This document shows positions 37,117 to 45,370 of a stretch of 64,000 bases of DNA, one piece after another. The DNA comes from Clostridia bacterium. Lineage in GTDB: Bacteria; Bacillota; Clostridia; Christensenellales; Aristaeellaceae. The stretch spans positions 1 to 64,000 of the forward strand of contig JAFUXH010000090.1 in NCBI GenBank assembly GCA_017470945.1, written 5' to 3'. The position numbers and the translations under genes are program-made. Every line of letters begins with the position of its first letter. Position 1 is the first letter of the stretch. The notes beneath the pieces are model-generated. The model had not been told where the DNA came from. It was given only the letters and a program-made list of their open reading frames with translations, and searched no databases.

Positions 37117-37277
37117 TACTAAGTCAAGCCTAAAATCCTTCCGTCTTCGGGTGTCTTTTCCGTTCTGGCTGTGCTTCTCTCCGGTCAACGTAGCGCTGCT
37201 ACGCCTCCCTTCGTTCAGCTTAACCAGAACGAAAAATCCATCCCGAATTCTGAAATTATTTTAGGTTTGACTTAGTA
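37117..37277. mobile_element. MITE-like element with 18-bp terminal inverted repeats and TA flanks
   Basis: CTAAGTCAAGCCTAAAAT (37119-37136) and ATTTTAGGTTTGACTTAG (37258-37275) are inverted repeats with one mismatch. They are bounded by TA on both sides (37117-37118 and 37276-37277). Nested inner inverted repeats are CGTTCTGG (37161-37168) with CCAGAACG (37224-37231) and CGTAGC (37189-37194) with GCTACG (37198-37203), so the whole 157 bases can fold on itself. No coding potential. The TA duplication points to an IS630/Tc1-mariner-type transposase acting in trans; none is present in the window. Confidence 0.75.
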
Positions 37278-37296
37278 TAAGAATACCGGAAAAGAA

Positions 37297-37325
37297 TTGA
37301 CCGTTTTTGATAACTGAGCTATAAT
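37297..37325 (+). promoter_or_regulatory. Promoter of the etfB-etfA-lactate dehydrogenase operon
   Basis: TTGACC (37297-37302) and TATAAT (37320-37325) are 17 bases apart, only 20 bases beyond the MITE-like element. The etfB ATG at 37364 follows AAGGGGAGAAGAG. Confidence 0.8.
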
Positions 37326-37363
37326 GGATGCATCGCATACCTTTCCACGAAGGGGAGAAGAGA

Positions 37364-38143
37364 ATGAACATTTTTGTGTGCATCAAGCAGGTGCCTGCCA
37401 CCAACAAGGTGCAGGTGGATGAAAAAACGGGCGTGCTCAAGCGGGGCGGGGTCATGAGCAAAATGAACCCCTACGATCTGTTCGCCCTGGAAACCGCCCT
37501 GCGGCTGAAGGAAAAGCACGGGGGCAAGGTGACGGTGGGCACCATGGGGCCGCCCCAGGCCCAGGCCATCATTCGGGAGGCCTACATGATGGGGGCGGAT
37601 GAGGGCTATGTATTTTCGGATAGAAGGCTGGGCGGCGCCGACGTGCTGGCCACCAGCTATACCCTGAGCCAGGCCATCCAAAGCGTGGGGGATTTTGACC
37701 TGATCCTCTGCGGCAAGCAGACCACCGATGGGGATACCGCCCAGGTTGGCCCCGCCATCGCCGAGCACATGGGCATCCCCCACGCGGCGTGGGTGACGGA
37801 ACTGACCGTCGACGGGGACGGGGTCAACGCCCGGCAGCAATTGCAGGATGTGATCGAAACCGTGCACATGCCCTTTCCCTGCCTGGTGACGGTGGAGCAG
37901 GATATTTTCATGCCCCGGCTGCCATCCCTGAAAATCGCCCGGGAAATCAAGGACAGGGAGATCCACATCCAGGGGTTGGATTCCTTCCTGGATACCGATG
38001 AAAGCCACTACGGCCTGTCCGGCAGCCCTACCCAGGTGGAGCGTATCTTCCCGCCGGATAACGATACCGCCCATGAGGTGTGGGAAGGCGATGGGCTGGC
38101 GCAGCGGCTTCACGATCAACTGAAAAAGTGGAAATTTGTGTAA
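37364..38143 (+). CDS. etfB: Electron transfer flavoprotein beta subunit
   Basis: The 259-residue protein begins MNIFVCIKQVPATNKVQ, the usual EtfB start, and contains DLILCGKQTTDGDTAQVGPA, the nucleotide-binding loop of the family. In bifurcating Etf complexes this subunit binds the second FAD that takes electrons from NADH. A 12-codon longer frame is possible, but the ATG at 37364 has the ribosome site and the family start. It is followed 15 bases later by etfA and then by an FAD-linked dehydrogenase, the order and content of the Acetobacterium woodii lctBCD genes. Confidence 0.94.
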   Translation: MNIFVCIKQVPATNKVQVDEKTGVLKRGGVMSKMNPYDLFALETALRLKEKHGGKVTVGTMGPPQAQAIIREAYMMGADEGYVFSDRRLGGADVLATSYTLSQAIQSVGDFDLILCGKQTTDGDTAQVGPAIAEHMGIPHAAWVTELTVDGDGVNARQQLQDVIETVHMPFPCLVTVEQDIFMPRLPSLKIAREIKDREIHIQGLDSFLDTDESHYGLSGSPTQVERIFPPDNDTAHEVWEGDGLAQRLHDQLKKWKFV

Positions 38144-38158
38144 AGGAGGCGGGCAACC

Positions 38159-39346
38159 ATGGCAAAGATCGCGATCTTAGAGCGCAAATGCATCGGCTGC
38201 GGCCTCTGCGCCGGCAACTGCCCCTTCGGGGCCATCGACATGAAGGATGGGAAGCCGGAACTGAACGCCGCCTGCAAGGTGTGCGGCATCTGCGTGAAAA
38301 GCTGCCCGGAAAAGGCCATTTTGAAGCTGGAAACCAAGGTTGATTCCGTCGATAAAACGAAGTGGAATGACATCCTGGTGTTTGCTGAGGTCAGCGGGGG
38401 GCAATTGCACCCCGTGTGTCTGGAATTGATCGGCAAGGCCCGGGAGCTGGCGAAAAACGTGAATTATCAGGTCAAGGCCGTGCTGGTGGGCAGCGGCGTC
38501 AGCGCCTTTGCGGAGGAGCTGTGCCACTATGGCGTATCGGAAATTGCGGTGTACGACGACCCGGCCCTTTCCTACTTCCGGGCGGACGCCTACGCCGCCT
38601 GCGTGGAGGACTACATTAAGTACGCCCATCCCAGCGTGGTGCTGGTGGGGGCCACGAGCCTGGGCCGTTCCCTGGCGCCGCGGCTGTCGACCCGGTTCCA
38701 TACCGGCCTGACCGCCGACTGCACCAAATTGGAATTGCGGGAAAACACCGACCTTGTGCAGATCCGCCCGGCCTTTGGCGGCAACATCATGGCCCAGATC
38801 ATCACTACCAATACCCGGCCCCAGTTCGCCACCGTGCGCTACAAGGTGATGAACGCCCCGGCGCGCGGCGAGGAAGCGACGGGCGAGATATTGACCCGGA
38901 AGATCCCCAAGGGCGTGGGCGACAGCAAGGCGTCCTGCGTCAGCGTTGAGCCCATCCCGCCCAAAAAGAGCATCTCCGACGCGGAGATCCTGGTGGTGGG
39001 CGGCCGCGGGCTGCAAAAGGAAACTGACCTGGATATGATCAAGGAGCTGGCCCAACTTCTGGGCGGCGACTGGGCCACCACCCGCCCCCTGGTGGAAAAG
39101 GGCTGGAATACCAACGATCGGCAGATCGGTCTTTCCGGCCGCACGGTTCGCCCCCGGCTCATCATCACCTGCGGGGTCAGCGGGGCCATCCAGTTTACCG
39201 CCTGTATGAACGGCAGCGACCACATCGTGGCCATCAATACGGACCCCAACGCGCCCATCTTCGACGTGGCGCACATCGCCATCGTGGGCGATCTGTATGA
39301 GATCGTGCCCGCACTGATCCAGCAATTGAAGGAGGCCCAGGCATGA
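38159..39346 (+). CDS. etfA: Electron transfer flavoprotein alpha subunit with N-terminal ferredoxin domain
   Basis: The 395-residue EtfA has an N-terminal two-cluster ferredoxin: cysteines at 11, 14, 17 and 21, and at 39, 42, 45 and 49. The Etf alpha domain follows. The C-terminal FAD site shows ITCGVSGAIQFTACM and INTDPNAPIFDVAHIAIVGD. The ferredoxin extension is common in Etf proteins that pair with lactate or acyl-CoA dehydrogenases in anaerobes and may pass electrons to ferredoxin. AAAGGAGG lies before the ATG. The stop overlaps the start of the dehydrogenase gene in ATGA, so translation is coupled and a three-subunit complex is expected. Confidence 0.94.
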   Translation: MAKIAILERKCIGCGLCAGNCPFGAIDMKDGKPELNAACKVCGICVKSCPEKAILKLETKVDSVDKTKWNDILVFAEVSGGQLHPVCLELIGKARELAKNVNYQVKAVLVGSGVSAFAEELCHYGVSEIAVYDDPALSYFRADAYAACVEDYIKYAHPSVVLVGATSLGRSLAPRLSTRFHTGLTADCTKLELRENTDLVQIRPAFGGNIMAQIITTNTRPQFATVRYKVMNAPARGEEATGEILTRKIPKGVGDSKASCVSVEPIPPKKSISDAEILVVGGRGLQKETDLDMIKELAQLLGGDWATTRPLVEKGWNTNDRQIGLSGRTVRPRLIITCGVSGAIQFTACMNGSDHIVAINTDPNAPIFDVAHIAIVGDLYEIVPALIQQLKEAQA

Positions 39347-40740
39347 AAACGTTCAACCGCGTCACAGACGCCGATCTGCAATTTTTCCGGGAGCTTCTGC
39401 CGGGCCGGGTGTTTTCCGGGGAAGAGATCTCGACGGATTATGATCACGATGAAATGACGGAGTACGGCCACTTTATGCCGGAGGCCGTATTGCAGGCCCT
39501 GACCACCGAGGACGTAAGCAGGGTGCTGGCATACTGCAACGCCCATCACATCGCCGTCACCCCCCGGGGCGCGGGCACGGGCCTGTGCGGCGGATGCGTG
39601 GCCATTCACGGCGGGGTGGTGCTGAGTACCGAAAAAATGAAAAAAGTGATCGAGGTGGATACCCGCAACATGACCGCCACGGTGGAGCCCGGGGTGCTGC
39701 TGATGGAATTCCCCAAGGCGCTCGAGGGCACGGGCCTTTTCTATCCCCCCGATCCCGGCGAAAAAACCGCCACCATGGGCGGCAACGCCATGACCAACGC
39801 CGGCGGCATGCGGGCGGTGCGCTACGGCGTCACCCGGGATTACGTGCTGGGCATGGAAATCGTGCTGGCCGACGGCAGCGTGATCGAACTGGGCGGCAAA
39901 ACGGTGAAAACCTCCTCCGGCTACAGCCTGATCGACCTGATGATCGGCAGCGAGGGCACCTTGGGCTTTTTGACCAAGCTGACGGTGAAGCTGGTGCCGG
40001 AGCCCAAGGTGAATCTGTCGCTGCTCATGCCCTTTGACGATTTGGACGCCTGCATCGGGGCGGTGCCCAAGGTGCTTTCCTGCGGGTGCGACCCTACCGC
40101 CGTGGAATTCATGGAGCGAGAGGTCATTTCCTGCGCGGAAACCTATTTGGGCAAGCAGTTCCCCGATACCAGCGCCAACGCCTACCTGCTGGTGCGGCTG
40201 GATGGCCCAAGCGCCGATGCTTTGCAGCCCGCCATCGATACGCTCACTGACCTGGCCTTGTCGATCGGCGCCAAGGACGTGCTGCTGGCCGATACCGACG
40301 AGCGCAAGGAATCCATCTGGAATGCCCGGGGGGCCTTCCTGGAGGCTATCAAGGGCTCCACCACCACCATGGATGAGTGCGACGTGGTGGTGCCCCGGGA
40401 TGTCATTCCCAATTTCGTGCACAAAATGGTGGAGATCGGCAAGGCGGCGGGCGTGCGCATCCGCTCTTTTGGGCACGCGGGGGACGGCAACCTGCATATC
40501 TACGTGTGCCGGGACGACCTGCCGGAGGAAGCGTGGAAGGAAAAGGTGTCCTCCGTCATGCGGCAATTGTATGATACCGCCCGCGCCCTCCGCGGCGAGG
40601 TCAGCGGCGAGCACGGCATCGGCCACGCGAAAAAGGACTTCCTGCGGGAAAGCGTGGGGGAGAAGCAGGTCGAACTCATGCGGGGCATCAAAGCGGCCTT
40701 CGATCCCAACGGCATTCTGAACCCCGGCAAGGTAGTTTAA
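39343..40740 (+). CDS. FAD-linked D-lactate dehydrogenase, GlcD/LctD type
   Basis: The 465-residue protein has an FAD_binding_4 domain (about 40-180; PRGAGTGLCGGCVAIHGG, PPDPGEKTATMGGNAMTNAG) and an FAD-oxidase C domain with GHAGDGNLHIYVCRDDLP and SGEHGIGHAKKDFL. Relatives oxidise D-lactate, glycolate or other 2-hydroxyacids. Because it is fused in one operon with Etf genes, including the ferredoxin-type EtfA, the best reading is LctD of an electron-bifurcating or confurcating lactate dehydrogenase. That complex lets anaerobes oxidise lactate with NAD by using reduced ferredoxin. Glycolate or another 2-hydroxyacid remains possible. Confidence 0.88.
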   Translation: MKTFNRVTDADLQFFRELLPGRVFSGEEISTDYDHDEMTEYGHFMPEAVLQALTTEDVSRVLAYCNAHHIAVTPRGAGTGLCGGCVAIHGGVVLSTEKMKKVIEVDTRNMTATVEPGVLLMEFPKALEGTGLFYPPDPGEKTATMGGNAMTNAGGMRAVRYGVTRDYVLGMEIVLADGSVIELGGKTVKTSSGYSLIDLMIGSEGTLGFLTKLTVKLVPEPKVNLSLLMPFDDLDACIGAVPKVLSCGCDPTAVEFMEREVISCAETYLGKQFPDTSANAYLLVRLDGPSADALQPAIDTLTDLALSIGAKDVLLADTDERKESIWNARGAFLEAIKGSTTTMDECDVVVPRDVIPNFVHKMVEIGKAAGVRIRSFGHAGDGNLHIYVCRDDLPEEAWKEKVSSVMRQLYDTARALRGEVSGEHGIGHAKKDFLRESVGEKQVELMRGIKAAFDPNGILNPGKVV

Positions 40741-40763
40741 AATAAGAACAAGGAGCAAGAACG

Positions 40764-41864
40764 ATGAAAAAGATCATTGCATGGATGCTGATTTGCGCGC
40801 TGTCCCTTCTGGCGGCGCTGGCGCTGGGGGAGGAGGCCGCGTTAGCCGCGGAGGATCGTATGGCCGACGTGCGCTATATCCGCATCACGGTGCAGGGGTA
40901 CGGCGATTTATACGCGGAATTGTACCCCGAGATCGCGCCGATCACGGTGGAAAACTTTATGAAGCTGGTGGGGGAGCATTTCTATGACGGGCTGACCTTC
41001 CACCGCATCATCACCGGGTTCATGATCCAGGGCGGCGACCCGCAGGGGAATGGCACCGGCGGCAGCAGCGAACAGATCAAGGGGGAATTTTCCTCCAACG
41101 GGGTGGATAATCCCCTGAGCCACACCCGGGGCGTGCTGTCGATGGCCCGGTCCAGCCTGCCGGACAGCGCTTCTTCCCAGTTCTTTATCATGCATGCCGA
41201 TTCCAATTATCTGGATGGCAATTACGCCGCCTTTGGCAATACCCTGGCGGGCCTGTGGATCGTGGATAAGATCTGCCAGGCCACCCCGGTGCAGGACAGC
41301 AACGGCACCGTGCTGAAGGAAGATCAGCCTATCATCGAAAGCATTCGGGAGGTGGAGAAGGAGGAGGTGGACGCCGCCATCGCTGCCGAGGCGGCCAACG
41401 GCCAGGGCGGCACGGTGTATGTCGATCCGCTGAGCAATCTGTCCTTCCCGGTGCCGGAAAACTGGCGGAAATATGCTGATGCCCGGGGGCAAACTTTGTT
41501 TGCGGCCAATGAAACGGGGGAGAAGCCCCTGATCCTGGCGCGCAGCAACCAGTGGGATGGCCTGTCCGCTGCCTACAAGCAGTATTTTGCCCAGCAGAAC
41601 CTGACCCGCCAGGATATGGACACCCTGGCCTACACCAAGGATTCCTTGGTGGGCATGACCGGCCAGGCGGCAGACGCCTTTACCGAGGAAACCCACAGCG
41701 GCGTGCTGTTCTATACGGCGGAGATCACTGACGGCAGCGGCACGGCGGTGTATTATATCGGCGCGCACGATGCTTATGTGTATCTGTTCATGTTTGGCGG
41801 CGGTCAGGCGGACCCGCTGTTTGAAGATGTGACCGCGATCCTGGATCAGCTGCGTTTCGATTGA
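40764..41864 (+). CDS. Secreted cyclophilin-type peptidyl-prolyl isomerase with extra C-terminal domain
   Basis: The 366-residue protein has a signal peptide (about 1-21). A cyclophilin domain (about 36-195) carries ITVENFMKLVGEHFYDGLTF, the catalytic HRII and IQGGDPQGNGTGG, and SSQFFIMHAD. An extra domain of about 150 residues follows (VDPLSNLSFPVPENWRKYAD onward), resembling PsbP/DUF1795-like exported domains. It would help proline isomerisation during folding of exported proteins outside the membrane. It starts 23 bases after the lactate dehydrogenase stop with no terminator between, so some co-transcription is likely, though a functional link is not obvious. Confidence 0.9.
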   Translation: MKKIIAWMLICALSLLAALALGEEAALAAEDRMADVRYIRITVQGYGDLYAELYPEIAPITVENFMKLVGEHFYDGLTFHRIITGFMIQGGDPQGNGTGGSSEQIKGEFSSNGVDNPLSHTRGVLSMARSSLPDSASSQFFIMHADSNYLDGNYAAFGNTLAGLWIVDKICQATPVQDSNGTVLKEDQPIIESIREVEKEEVDAAIAAEAANGQGGTVYVDPLSNLSFPVPENWRKYADARGQTLFAANETGEKPLILARSNQWDGLSAAYKQYFAQQNLTRQDMDTLAYTKDSLVGMTGQAADAFTEETHSGVLFYTAEITDGSGTAVYYIGAHDAYVYLFMFGGGQADPLFEDVTAILDQLRFD

Positions 41865-41885
41865 CAGGAAAGATCACGGCAGAAC

Positions 41886-41922
41886 AAACGGCTTGGGAAG
41901 CGGGAGGCTTCTCAAGCCGTTT
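41886..41922. terminator. Bidirectional terminator between convergent genes
   Basis: AAACGGCTTGGGAAGC (41886-41901) pairs with GCTTCTCAAGCCGTTT (41907-41922) over 16 bases with one G-T pair and a 5-base loop. T-rich sequence follows on both strands, so it serves the plus-strand cyclophilin and the minus-strand repeat protein. Confidence 0.9.
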
Positions 41923-41939
41923 GTTTGTATCCTTTTTTA

Positions 41940-43793
41940 TTATTTCGACGTGGCCTTCACCGTATAGCCGTGATCCTTGCACCACTGCCAGGAATAGGTG
42001 CGGCTGCGGGCCTCAAATTTCAGATTGGCGGAGCATTTCAAAAACGCGTCGTCGGTGATGGTTTCCAGCTTGGCGGGCAGCCGCACGGAGAACAGCTTGG
42101 AGCAGCCGCGGAAAGCGGACTTGCCGATGGAGGTGACGTTGTCGGGCAAGGTCAGGCGCTTTAAGCCGGTGCAGCCCTGGAAGCAGCCGTCGCCAATGGA
42201 GGTCAGGGAGGTGGGAAAGCTGATTTCCACGATGGAAGTATTGCCGGCGAAGGCGGTGGTGGTGATGGCGGTGGTGCCCTTGGCGAAGGTGATCTTGGTC
42301 AAATTGGCGCAGTTGGAAAAAGCGCCGGCGCCGATCTTCTGCGTGTTGGCGGGAATGGTGATGCCCGTCAGCTTGCTGCAGCCCTTGAAGGCGTTTTTAC
42401 CGATGGTTTTCAGCGAAGAAGGCAGGGTGATCTTGGTCAATTGCTTACAGTTGACGAAGGAATTGGCGGCGATGGCGGTGACCCCATTTTGGAAGGTGAC
42501 GGAATTCAGCGCGGCGCAGCCGGTAAAGGCGTTGCCCGCCACCGCCACCTCGTCGCCGTCGATCACCAGGGTTTTCAGCTTGGCGCAGTTGGCGAAGGCC
42601 AGGCTGTCCACTTTTTTCATGTTGCCGCCCAGGGTCACGCTGGTCAGCCCCCCGCAGGAGGCGAAGGCGCTTTCGCCGATGGTTTCCAGGCTTTGGGGGA
42701 AGCGGATGCTGGTGATGGAGCTGCCCTCGAAGGCGCTTTTGCCGATGCTGGTCAATTTGCCGGGCAGGGTGAAGGATTTCAGATTGCCGCAGCCCTTAAA
42801 GACGGCCTCGCCGATGCTGGTCAGCCGGGGCGGCAGGGAAATGCCGCTGAGGGCGGCGCAGTCGGTGAAGGCGTAATCGTCGATGGTCAGCAGGCTGCTG
42901 GGCAGGGTGACCCGGGTCAGGTTGATACAGCCGTAGAAGGCGTATTTGCCGATGCTGGTCACCCCGGCGGGAATGGTCACGCTGGTCAGCCCTTTGCAGC
43001 CGTACAGCATCCGGTCGGGGATCTGGTGGAAATTGGCGGGCAGGGTGAATTTGCTCAGGCTGTCGCAGTTTTCAAAGATCCGGCTGCCCACCTCCTCCAG
43101 GGAAGCGGGGAACACGAATTCCGTCATTTTGCAGCCGTAGAAGGCCTGGTCGCCGATGGAGGTGACGCCGTCGGGCACGATCAGCTTTTTCATGGTGCCG
43201 AAGGTCAGGAAGGAATTGGGGATGGTGGTGTATTCGCTGGAGAAGGTCACCGTATCGGGCATTTCGTTGCCGAAGGGGGAATTGACCTTGGCGGTATCCG
43301 GAATGTAGGGGATGATTTCGAATGGGTTATCGGCAAAGGCTTTATAATCCACGTATTCCAGGGTGGAGGGGAAAGCCACTTCCTTCAAATTATTGCCCCG
43401 GAAGGCCATATAGCCGATTTCCTTCAGGCCCTCCGGCAGGATAATGGAATTGATTTTTGTGCTGTTTTTATACTGCACCTTTTTGACGGTGTACAGGTCG
43501 TTTTTCTCGGCGTACTCGCTTTTGTACGGCAAAAAGGCCTTGCTTTCAATGGCTACCACCGTTTTGCCGGGCACGGCGTTATTCAGATCGGGGTTTTTAT
43601 CCTTCCCGATGTACAGGGCGATAATGACCGATTTTTTATCCAATTCGGCGTACACGTAATTATCGTTGGCCTTCAGCTTCAGCGGCTCGTCGGCCAGGGT
43701 GGTGGTCAGCGTCGTTTTGGCGTATGCCACGCTGCTCAGCAGGAACAGGGAAAAAACCGTCGTCAGCAGCAACAACCAACGCTTGCAATGCAT
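41940..43793 (-). CDS. Secreted BspA-type leucine-rich repeat (LRR_5) protein
   Basis: The 617-residue protein has a signal peptide (about 1-24). A beta-rich N-terminal part (25-110) and a long series of about 20 LRR_5 repeats of about 23 residues follow. Typical units are LTSIGKSAFEGSSITSIRFP and LKTIGKNAFKGCSKLTGITIP-like (quoted in part), each with the GxxAFxxC core. A short basic tail (YSWQWCKDHGYTVKAT) ends it. BspA-type proteins bind host or matrix proteins or neighbour cells in several species; this one lacks a visible sorting signal, so it may be released. A longer upstream frame was not used, since ATG 43793 follows GGAGGAGGAA. It has its own promoter at 43827-43856. Confidence 0.9.
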   Translation of the reverse strand: MHCKRWLLLLTTVFSLFLLSSVAYAKTTLTTTLADEPLKLKANDNYVYAELDKKSVIIALYIGKDKNPDLNNAVPGKTVVAIESKAFLPYKSEYAEKNDLYTVKKVQYKNSTKINSIILPEGLKEIGYMAFRGNNLKEVAFPSTLEYVDYKAFADNPFEIIPYIPDTAKVNSPFGNEMPDTVTFSSEYTTIPNSFLTFGTMKKLIVPDGVTSIGDQAFYGCKMTEFVFPASLEEVGSRIFENCDSLSKFTLPANFHQIPDRMLYGCKGLTSVTIPAGVTSIGKYAFYGCINLTRVTLPSSLLTIDDYAFTDCAALSGISLPPRLTSIGEAVFKGCGNLKSFTLPGKLTSIGKSAFEGSSITSIRFPQSLETIGESAFASCGGLTSVTLGGNMKKVDSLAFANCAKLKTLVIDGDEVAVAGNAFTGCAALNSVTFQNGVTAIAANSFVNCKQLTKITLPSSLKTIGKNAFKGCSKLTGITIPANTQKIGAGAFSNCANLTKITFAKGTTAITTTAFAGNTSIVEISFPTSLTSIGDGCFQGCTGLKRLTLPDNVTSIGKSAFRGCSKLFSVRLPAKLETITDDAFLKCSANLKFEARSRTYSWQWCKDHGYTVKATSK

Positions 43794-43826
43794 GGGGCGT
43801 TCCTCCTCCACGAGAAATAACATCCT

Positions 43827-43856
43827 ATTTTACCATTGATATCAGGGTTCTGTCAA
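43827..43856 (-). promoter_or_regulatory. Promoter of the leucine-rich repeat protein gene
   Basis: On the minus strand TTGACA (43851-43856) and TAAAAT (43827-43832) are 18 bases apart, 33 bases ahead of the start codon. Confidence 0.7.
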
Positions 43857-43916
43857 TTCTTGGGGAAGGATGGGTTTGTAAAATGTTTGTTACGGGGTTG
43901 CATATACTGGCTGCGA

Positions 43917-43953
43917 TAAAACAACGCAGGCGCGCCAAAAGGACGCGCCCGCG
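43917..43953 (-). terminator. Terminator of the catabolic operon
   Basis: On the minus strand CGCGGGCGCG (43944-43953) pairs with CGCGCCTGCG (43925-43934) with one G-T pair, followed by TTGTTTTATC. It ends the operon 30 bases beyond the class I hydratase alpha-subunit stop. Confidence 0.8.
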
Positions 43954-43982
43954 AGAGGCTTTTCATTGTTTATGTGCGGTTC

Positions 43983-44852
43983 TTATTCCGTCAGATCCAC
44001 GGTGGCGATGCGGGGCTCGAAGCAGCAGGCAGGGCGCACGCACACGATCCTGACCCCGCTGGCGCGCTGGGGGCCCACCTTCAGGAAGGTGGCCAACACG
44101 CTGGTATCCCCGTGCAGGCCCAAAGGGCCGATGTTGGCCTGGTTGACCCGGCGGGTGATTTCCTGCTCCATGTCGCTTTGCACGCCGTATTGGCCGTCCA
44201 CCTGGGCCTGCAGCATCAGGGACGCGGCCTCAAAGTGGCTCCTGCCGATGCCCACCGCCAAGGTGCAGGGCGAGCAGCCCAGCATGGCGACCCCCTCCGT
44301 GGCCCACTGCACGATCTCATCCAGCACTGCCTGGGTGCTGTGCTTGTGGAAGACCCGGTAGGTTTTGGCCCGGATGGCGGGCCCGCCGCCAAACATCAGG
44401 ATGTGCAGCCGCACCCGGTTTTCTTCGCATCGGCGGATCAGGATCGGGGCGGGCTCCACACCGGCGCTGTCCGGGTTCAGGCCGCCGGATTGATCGATGC
44501 GCTGGCCGTCGTTCCCCTGGATGCCCATGGGGCGGCCGGGCAGGGCCCGCAGGCCCTGGGCCACGCCCTCCCGGATGGCGTCCAGCATCCGGCCGGTCAC
44601 CGCCGCGTCCGGGCCGATTTCCAGCACGAGGTGGGGGATCCCGGTGTCATCGCACAGGGGGCTGAGGTTCTTTTCCGCCGCCTGGGCGTTTTCCAGGATG
44701 GTTTCCAGGACCCATTTGGCCTGGGCGTTGCTTTCCGCGGCAATGGCCCGGCGGTAAGCTTCTTTTTTGTCCTCCCGGAAGGTGGAGCCGGCGCTGACCA
44801 GCGTTTGGCTGACCAGGGCCACCGTGCGCGCGTAATCAAAGGGCTGGTTCAT
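43983..44852 (-). CDS. Class I fumarase / tartrate dehydratase alpha subunit
   Basis: The 289-residue protein is the N-terminal, iron-sulfur subunit of a two-part class I hydro-lyase. It carries the cluster cysteines C67 in LCDDTG and C193 in LGCSPCTLAVG, with a third likely in the C-terminal part. The family includes fumarase (fumarate to malate), L-tartrate dehydratase TtdA, and mesaconate or related hydratases, and the subfamily cannot be fixed by eye. Its start overlaps the beta-subunit gene by 17 bases, so the two are made together. The odd operon context (CitE-like lyase, ThDP decarboxylase, PrpD) argues against ordinary citric-acid-cycle fumarase. It is the operon's last gene. Confidence 0.9.
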   Translation of the reverse strand: MNQPFDYARTVALVSQTLVSAGSTFREDKKEAYRRAIAAESNAQAKWVLETILENAQAAEKNLSPLCDDTGIPHLVLEIGPDAAVTGRMLDAIREGVAQGLRALPGRPMGIQGNDGQRIDQSGGLNPDSAGVEPAPILIRRCEENRVRLHILMFGGGPAIRAKTYRVFHKHSTQAVLDEIVQWATEGVAMLGCSPCTLAVGIGRSHFEAASLMLQAQVDGQYGVQSDMEQEITRRVNQANIGPLGLHGDTSVLATFLKVGPQRASGVRIVCVRPACCFEPRIATVDLTE

Positions 44853-45357
44853 CGTAGATGCTCCTTCCGTGGGCCGCGCCGATGATGGCGGGGTACAGAT
44901 CCACCCGGATCAGGTACAGCGCCTCCATGCCCAATTCAGGGAAGGCGACCAGCCTGTTTTCCAGGGTCTTTTCGCCCAGCAACGCCGTGACCGGCGGAAT
45001 GACGGCGTATACGGCGTTGAATCGATCCAGGGCGGCGATGGTTTCGGGGTGCAGGGCGCCTTTGCCCAGGTGCACCTTCACCCCCGCCCGGGACAGGGGG
45101 GCGATGCTGCTTTCGATTTCCAGCTTGTTGCTGGATGTGGGGCCCACCCCCGCCGGGCTGACGGCGGTGTGGAAGATCACCTGGCCCCGCAGGTCGACGC
45201 CCAGGGCAGCTTCCCTGCCTTCGTCGATCAGCCGCAGCACCCGGGGCAGCACCGCGTCCCGCCCGCACAGGATATAGCCGGACAGGGTGATGGTATCGCC
45301 CACTTGCAGCTGCCGAACGGCTTCGTCTGAGATGGGCGTCGTCAGATGGATGGCCAT
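44836..45357 (-). CDS. Class I fumarase / tartrate dehydratase beta subunit
   Basis: The 173-residue protein is the C-terminal subunit (TtdB/FumA-C type) with VGDTITLSGYILCGRDAVLP and the active-site loop FHTAVSPAGVGPTSSNK, which binds the substrate carboxylates in this family. The end KTLENRLVAFPELGMEALYL is also typical. Length matches stand-alone beta subunits of about 170-200 residues. The ATG at 45357 follows GGGAGGAG; a longer frame lacks a site. It pairs with the alpha subunit downstream. Substrate remains open: fumarate, tartrate or a methylated analogue. Confidence 0.9.
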   Translation of the reverse strand: MAIHLTTPISDEAVRQLQVGDTITLSGYILCGRDAVLPRVLRLIDEGREAALGVDLRGQVIFHTAVSPAGVGPTSSNKLEIESSIAPLSRAGVKVHLGKGALHPETIAALDRFNAVYAVIPPVTALLGEKTLENRLVAFPELGMEALYLIRVDLYPAIIGAAHGRSIYDEPAL

Positions 45358-45370
45358 AGGCTCCTCCCAC

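Noticed and set aside
39343..40740. Glycolate oxidase subunit GlcD
   Set aside because: GlcE and GlcF are absent and EtfAB genes are coupled instead, which favours the lactate dehydrogenase of the LctBCD type.
43983..45357. Ordinary citric-acid-cycle fumarase
   Set aside because: Not excluded by motif, but the operon context with CitE-, PrpD- and ThDP-type genes makes a specialised hydratase more likely, so no fum symbol was given.
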